Of a DNA stretch of 64,000 bases, positions 58,416 to 64,000 are shown in pieces. Position 1 is the stretch's first letter, and each line of letters begins with the position of its first letter. This DNA is from Triatoma infestans. Lineage: Eukaryota; Arthropoda; Insecta; Hemiptera; Reduviidae. The notes beneath the pieces were generated by a model that did no database searches, had not been told where the DNA came from, and worked only from the letters and a program-made list of their open reading frames with translations. Made by a program: the position numbers and the translations under genes. The stretch covers positions 1 to 64,000 of the forward strand of contig JAAEAF010003787.1 of NCBI GenBank assembly GCA_011037195.1, read 5' to 3'.

Positions 58416-58758
58416 TGTGATGGATGCCAGAAATATAAAAATATATTTAATTTGAAATAATCAAAAATATCAAGAAAAATGTAACATTCCCTAGCAAAAG
58501 GACTATTCAGATAGAAGACCATATTGTCTTTCAGAGTTCATGAACTTGATAGCATTGTCTACGCCCATCATCTCACAGGGGAAGATTTGAACTTCGAAGC
58601 AGAACACTTCAGGAATCAGTGCCAGATATAAGTTAAAACATAAGAGTTTATTTCAACTAATTTCAGTAAATTAATAAGCAGATTGCTGTGTTATTGAATA
58701 GCATTTAAATATCTTTAAAGATAATATACGAGCAATTTAATCTACCAGTGTTATTACT
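58416..58758 (-). mobile_element. LTR family A, 5'-truncated
   Basis: The minus strand ends TTTCTGGCATCCATCACA and shares CCCTGTGAGATGATGGG, TCATGAACTCTGAAAGACAA and TAACACTGGTAGATTAAAT with the copy 700 bp away. Its first 150 or so bases are missing where it meets Gag-like sequence. Confidence 0.75.
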
Positions 58759-58759
58759 T

Positions 58760-59340
58760 GCTCAGCAACAATAGCCAATCCTCCTACCACCCCCAGCAAT
58801 TAACCTGCTAGCCCCTTAAGAAATTTACAATTAATAAATAATTTACCTACCTTCGATGGCGAAAATTCAGCCAGTGTATCCGATTTCCTAGACCAAATTA
58901 GCCATTGCGCTAGCCTTTCTGGCTGGGGCGACGCTGCAAAATTAGAAATACTAGCACTTAGGCTCTCAGGTTGCGCAAAAATATTTTATGATACGCAGAA
59001 AGCCGAATTACAACGCCAGGGTACAATTATAACGTATCCTCTAATTTCAGAGCGACTTTTAGCCCGATTTCGTAAGGAGAAAACCCCCTAGTCCTCTTAC
59101 AACAGATGACTTCCTCTTCTCACAGAGTCTCCTGAAACCTTCGCGGATAGAATTAGACATTTCCAGTCCGCCATTAGTTTGAAAGCTCAGGCTAACCCAC
59201 TCGAGACCTAACATTCTATTTTAGACAAACTGGCCAGTGATGCGTTCCTGAAGTCACTTCCTGAACCGCTTCTTACTGAGGTACGAACAAAGCTACCTCA
59301 AAAATTAGACAAGCACTTTCTTATGCCAATGACCTCCAAA
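58760..59340 (+). pseudogene. Gypsy-like LTR retrotransposon Gag fragment
   Basis: Retroelement Gag forms the particle that packages the RNA. The plus-strand frame reads LPTFDGENSASVSDFLDQIS, LSGWGDAAKLEILALRLSG and CAKIFYDTQ. This is the F-G...FL...W.D..KL..L...L.G.A pattern of Ty3/Gypsy Gag. Later frames read FADRIRHFQSAISLKAQANP and DAFLKSLPEPLLTEVRTKLP, also Gag-like. Stops at about 59090 and 59210 break it. No nucleocapsid CCHC, protease or RT follows. The neighbouring LTR is in the opposite orientation, so they are not one intact element. Confidence 0.7.
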
Positions 59341-59936
59341 AAAAAAAAAGTAATAGTAAATAAATGAGGCAGAGATATTTAGTGAGAACAAGAAATTCAA
59401 ATGTACATAAATACGTAACTAAATAGATATCATACACACATCAAGAAAAGGAAAGAAAACATTCTCTTTGAGAAAATGTATTTTTTACAATGAAGATTTA
59501 ATGTAAAATTGGATACGATAGCAATACTTCTTCTTACAGCACTTAGTAATGATAAATATAATACAAAAATATGATACAAAAATTTAAGCTACAATATTTT
59601 AATGTAATCTACCAACCTTTTATTTTAGACAAAAACGATAGAAACGATAGAGTCACACATTTACAAGAAGAATGTCTGTCATTCATGGGGGAGTACTGGC
59701 ACGACTAATAACTGATACAATCTACAATTCAAGGCATGCAAGCATTTTAACGGTAGTGTCCTAATAAAATAAAAAAAACATGGTATACAAATGTTTTCTG
59801 CAAATTAACATTTCTTTTTTAACAATTTAATAAATAAAACAGTATTGCGCCATTTGTTTCTTTTTCGTATTTTTGAGCCATTTTGGGCGTTTTCTTTTGC
59901 TCGTACTTTCTAAGAGTAATGGGTGCAAACATTGTA
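59341..59936. other. No gene recognised
   Basis: AT-rich sequence with short homopolymer runs. Confidence 0.4.
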
Positions 59937-60425
59937 CTTTCTCTTACTCCTCCTAGTAAAGAAAAAGTATTGCTATCGTGTCAAATTTTCGAAAATGAAT
60001 TATTCACCAGAAAAATATGTTTTTACGTCCTCTGAGTAAGAAAAAAACAATTTTTGGAAAAAGGCCTTTTTTATTAAGTTTCTAGCGATTTTCTCGAGAA
60101 ACAGCTCCAATGATTTTCTTAAAACTTCATATATTATGTATACAAATCACTTGAAGTATTTTCCCTAGAAAATTGATTTATTGAAGAGTTCTGGGGTAAA
60201 CAATAAGTAGTGTTAATAGCTATCCATTAAAATTCCACTTCAATATAATGCATGGCACTACCTCCTATATAATACGAGTATTAATATATACCTACATTAG
60301 AAGTATTAGTAGAATTCCAAATTGGAAAATCAATTAAGCGAAAGTACTATTTTACAAAGTAGGTTATTGAGTGTTTTGGAATTTTCTCAAAAACGATACA
60401 AAGATTTCCTTGGAATCAATTAAAT
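59937..60425 (+). repeat. Family X, partial
   Basis: It starts ACTTTCTCTTACTCCTCCTA with the self-complementary left end, followed by AAGTATTGCTATCGTGTCAA, ATTCACCAGAAAAATATG and CGATTTTCTCGAGAAACAGC. Similarity fades after 60400 and the right terminus is absent. Confidence 0.7.
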
Positions 60426-60529
60426 TTTAGATGTAGTATGTGGTTGATTCGATGTTACTGGCACTTAAAAGCGCGGTTGTTCAACAAAAATAAATCCGGA
60501 TGAAGGATAACGAATTTTTCACAATTTTT

Positions 60530-61640
60530 ACCTCCTTTCCCGACAAGATCAGAATCAGTTATTTATTGTGGGGGCTAATAAAGAAGAATTAAAAACAACG
60601 AGAACGATTAAGGAAAAACCTATTCTGGAAGCAAAATGACCTATACTAGGAAATATTACTTTGGGAAAGAGAATACTTGGAAGTGTGTCAAACAATATAC
60701 CTAAACACTTTGGACCTGACTCTTAAAAAAGGTGAGGATAATTACTCTAGGAAAAGAAAGGAGAAATAATGGCAATGTCTGCTTGACAAATGGGCATGGG
60801 AAACACGGAAACCACAAAAAAAAATTCAGCGAAATGAAAAAAGACTATTATCCTTGCTCACATCAGGGAGCTTTCCCAGCTACACTAGTCACTATTCACG
60901 AAAACTGTTCGTCGCGAAAATATCTCAATTCGGATTTATCTATTTACTAAGATGTATCAACTTTATGTGAGTAAATGCAAAGAAAAAAAGTGAAAAAATA
61001 TTAAAGGAGACGCAATATCGCTTAATCTTTAATGGAGAACTCAATTTGTCATTTCATACATCTAAAAATAATGCATGTGCAAAATGCGATAGGCTGTAAA
61101 TGGCATTGCCAATCCTTAATGTCAACTGATGAACACAAAACAAGATTATACTTATCCAACAAAAACAGAAGCATTTAAATTTTCGTCAAATAGCGTACGA
61201 TCAAAAAGCAAATGATTAAGGCATTAGGTAAGTCTGATGAGCGATTTACTACGGCATCATTTGATTTCGAGAAATGTTATGTCTGCATCGTTTTTGAGAA
61301 ATGGGGTTTCTTTTTATAAAAGACTGTTATCAGGTATTCTATCTATTTCCCACACACAATCACACGAGACAGTGTAGGAATTTGCTATTTATTTAATGAG
61401 ATTATAGTTGGGCGTGGAGTTCAAGAAATCGAGTCCTATCTTCAAAAAATTTATATTAGGCCCTCCTAAAAAATATTGAAATATTATTTTTATGCAGTGA
61501 CTCATGTTCTGGAAAGAATGGTAATATTTACATGACAACTATGCTTTGCCAATGGACGAGAACAAGTAGTTGATGAAATTTATCAGCCCATTCAGCAGAA
61601 ATTTCTATTTGTCCCATAAAAAGTCAGCGGCTTTGAATGA
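60530..61640 (+). pseudogene. Decayed transposase-like protein of a widespread animal family
   Basis: Read across frames, the plus strand gives LFIVGANKEELKTTRTIKEK, then GHGKHGNHKKKFSEMK, SRKYLNSDLSIYKMYQLYVS, then YRLIFNGELNLSFHTSKNN and ACAKCDRL, and later FTTASFDFEKCY and YLFNEIIVGRGVQEIESYLQ. I know this order (KHGNHKK, RKYLxPDLSIxxMYxxY, YRxIFNxxFNLxFHxPKKDTCxxCD, FDLQxxL, WxExxAxRGxxEIxS) from uncharacterised transposase-like proteins common in aphids and other invertebrates. Several frameshifts and stops are present. The family name and catalytic residues cannot be stated from memory. Confidence 0.65.
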
Positions 61641-62284
61641 AGTATTCTTCCCAGTTACTCCATAAGTACAAGAAAACTAACTGACATCTAAAGGAATGTA
61701 AAGTTTTTAGTAAATACTAGAATCATTATTCTATAATATTCATTCATAATTTTAATCATTTAACTATTTTTTATAATCATTATAAATTAATGACTTATTT
61801 GAATGTTGTTTTTATATGTTCAGTTCTTTCTATCCGGCGATGTTTAAGGATAACATGCATTTACCTTTTATTTGAATATATCTGTTTTAAAAGTGAATTT
61901 AATATTCTGTTATATCTTATAAATATAGCGCAATATTTCCAGAAATTTACTAATATTCTATTATACTGTGGGGCCGATGTCCATGAAATCGTTCTTTACT
62001 TTTAGGGGCCAATGTCAAGAAAAAGAAACTATGAAAACGCTTAAATATTTTTAAAAAAAGTATTGCCATTTAAATTTAAGTAGTCATAAAAATAAAAAGC
62101 AACATGATTTTAATGTCGATTTTAAAGCAACATGAAATTAGAGATTCATTGAAATCTCTACTACAAAATCATAAGTTCGCTACAAAATTTGACAATTGCG
62201 TGCTCATTTCTAACGGAATGAACATTGGCCAGTATTCACGCGAGTGTTTATATTTTTGAATTTTTATTTTTATTTGAAACTTGA
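61641..62284. other. No gene recognised
   Basis: AT-rich; a 71-codon plus-strand frame at 61790-62005 has hydrophobic low-complexity content. Confidence 0.35.
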
Positions 62285-62930
62285 AAAGAAAAAGACGGTA
62301 TACATGACCAAAAGGTAATAGGGGAAAGTGACATAGGAGATTTAGAAGTAGATGGCCAGGCCTGTAAAAAAGCGGATAACATCAAGTACCTGGGCTCGGT
62401 GTTGGAAGAAGTAGGTGGAAGTGACACCGAGATGGGTTTAAGAAGTCAGCAGGCGCGCAAGGCCATAAGGATGATCCATTCCACTCTATGGAACAAAACA
62501 ATATCTAAAGTAAATAAAAAGAAGATATTTTACTCCATCACCTATAGGGCCGGAACGTGGACTACATTGGAGCGGCTGTCTTCGAAGGTACCAGTAGTTG
62601 AAATGGATTTTAGGCGGCGATGTTTAAGGAAGACCAGAGCTGATCGTATGAGAAATGATATATGGCGGAAAATGAATATAAAGGAATCCGTGAGGGAGAG
62701 AGCTGCGAGGGAAAAGTTGAGGTAAGACATCTCAAATTGATGGACCCTGAAAAATGGCCGGAAAAAATTAGAATAGGGACCCTCCACAAAGAAGACCAGC
62801 GTGTCAATGGGAGGAGGAGATAGAAGAGAAAATGGTGACCGGGGGATTGTGCCAAGGAGAATGGTCGGACAAAGATTTGTGGAACCCAACTGAGGGAAAC
62901 GCCGATGTAAGCAAGTAAACAAAGAAAAAA
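62285..62930 (+). pseudogene. RTE-like LINE reverse transcriptase, carboxyl-terminal part
   Basis: After a frame change, VDGQACKKADNIKYLGSVLE and EVGGSDTEMGLRSQQARKAI match the post-catalytic RT segment (FKYLGSxI, IxxRIxxAxxA) of RTE-type LINEs. The 108-codon frame continues LWNKTISKVNKKKIFYSITY and VVEMDFRRRCLRKTRADRMR, matching the thumb (LExFxxRCLRxI). A frameshift follows after EKLR. The RT catalytic domain and endonuclease are missing. Minus-strand open frames over the same bases are shadows. Confidence 0.75.
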
Positions 62931-62942
62931 GAAAGTTTGGGA

Positions 62943-63062
62943 ATATGTATAAATTTTTTCGTACTCAGGGGACCTCAAAACATGTATTTTCGATGGATAT
63001 ATCAATTTAGAAAATTTGACACGATCGCAATACTTGCTAGGAGCAAGTGAGATTCGTAAGAA
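62943..63062 (-). repeat. Family X, 5' end, reversed
   Basis: The minus strand reads CTCACTTGCTCCTAGCAAGT, ATTGCGATCGTGTCAAATTT, GAAAATACATGTTTTGAGGT and CCCCTGAGTACGAAAAA, the left end of family X. It directly abuts the RTE-like fragment. Confidence 0.75.
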
Positions 63063-64000
63063 AAAATTTGTCTTGTTTACGATGGTAATTTAGGTTGTTT
63101 CTATGAAAAAAAAAAGAAAGGAATTGTTTGAAAATTTGCAATAGTTAAGCAATTAATTTAATATTAAGGCATTCAAATTGAAGTATATGAAATAAATGAA
63201 GCACCTTTAATATTAAGGTTACTGCCACAGAAAGCATTCTTGGAGATTTAACTTTATTGAAATACTTTGCTCAGATCAAAGTATTCAGCAACACAAAGGA
63301 TGTTTCATTTTACATTTTTATAACAATAGCGGCCAATAATCACTGCTAGCGCTGCTTTTTTTTTATTTAAGGCTGAAATTCAAAGAATAATAAAATGTTA
63401 TATTCATAAGTTCCTAGTAAGTTAATTTTTCCCCTTTTTTTTCTGCCAGGAACGCCCGCTACTCACATCAAATTGCGGGGGCGCCAAAAAAAAAAGCAAT
63501 AAATTATGTCCTTGTCTGTTAATGTAGATGCGGGCTGTTTAAGTTACTGGCTGGCGAACAAACTCATACGCTCGACATCATGTGCTTTTTATTTATTTAT
63601 TTTTTTTTTTTTGCACACAAAGGCATTCACCTAGGTACCAATACTAAACGATGGTTTGTTTGGCTTAATTGTAGAGCTAGGAATACTTGAATTTTTTTTA
63701 ATATGAGACATTGGAATTGAGAACAATAATTTGTTCCTTTCACGATTATGCGGTTTGGGAAACCATCTTGGAATCATACATGAAATTGACGCATATGACC
63801 TTTACAAGGAGACTTTTTTTTTTAAATATTTAACAAATTAGTTACTACTATAGATATATTTCTTCCTTAATATCAGAAGTATACTTCTTTGTTGAATAAA
63901 ACGGGAGAAAATATTAACAAATTATAAACTAATCTTTGAGAAGTTTGTTTACATGAAAATATTATTCTGATGAGTTATAATAACAAGGTTATGATACAAA
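63063..64000. other. No gene recognised
   Basis: AT-rich sequence with poly-T at 63599-63613 and poly-A at 63487-63495. No motif recognised. Confidence 0.4.

Noticed and set aside
60732..60950. FLYWCH-type zinc finger (WKCVKQ, HGKHGNH)
   Set aside because: The blocks fit better, and in longer order, with the transposase-like family that continues to 61640.

Overview
This window looks like AT-rich, intron-bearing metazoan nuclear DNA, most likely from an insect. The signs are a mariner element, Jockey-like and I-like LINEs, Helitron helicase sequence, tRNA-derived SINEs and many simple repeats. A hemipteran is a guess only. There is no bacterial gene organisation and no CRISPR array. Almost everything recognisable is repeat-derived. 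The one convincing host gene is a piece of a tRNA dimethylallyltransferase (TRIT1/MiaA family) on the minus strand at 9999-10963. Three exons join in frame through consensus splice sites. Its neighbouring exons were not found.

Layout. 1-9 kb: unassigned DNA, two LINE 3' fragments (5.2-5.8 kb, 8.3-8.8 kb) and a decayed Helitron (7.5-8.2 kb). 10-11 kb: the TRIT1 exons. 11-20 kb: SINE, LTR fragments, a long inverted repeat at 15.86-16.10 kb, a foldback MITE at 17.4 kb, and a LINE tail nested in a dispersed repeat (family X). 20-32 kb: SINEs, a LINE relic, a mariner deletion derivative (25.48-26.39 kb), and an RT carboxyl-terminal relic (30 kb). 32-46 kb: Jockey-like fragments, one split by a solo LTR with a 4-bp target duplication; paired family Y copies; a large foldback at 41.5-42.4 kb. 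49-53 kb: two tandem family X copies and an I-like LINE tail with RNase H. 57-63 kb: LTRs, a Gag relic, family X, a decayed transposase and an RTE-like RT tail.

The most interesting signal is a set of sequences that fit the hammerhead self-cleaving ribozyme: CUGANGA core, stem II, GAAA, a tiny palindromic stem III, a cleavable UH, then a stem I partner. Two look well formed (minus strand 15904-15944 and minus strand 43085-43125). A third (plus strand 16027-16067) is nearly intact and lies in the opposite arm of the same inverted repeat. Several others are decayed. Such ribozymes are known in Penelope-like elements and retrozymes, but here they sit in short inverted-repeat elements with no visible reverse transcriptase. 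The second striking point is a coiled-coil-like insertion of roughly 120 residues inside the TRIT1 coding sequence.

All homology statements come from motif recognition by eye; no search was run. Boundaries of decayed repeats are approximate unless a target duplication or splice site is named.
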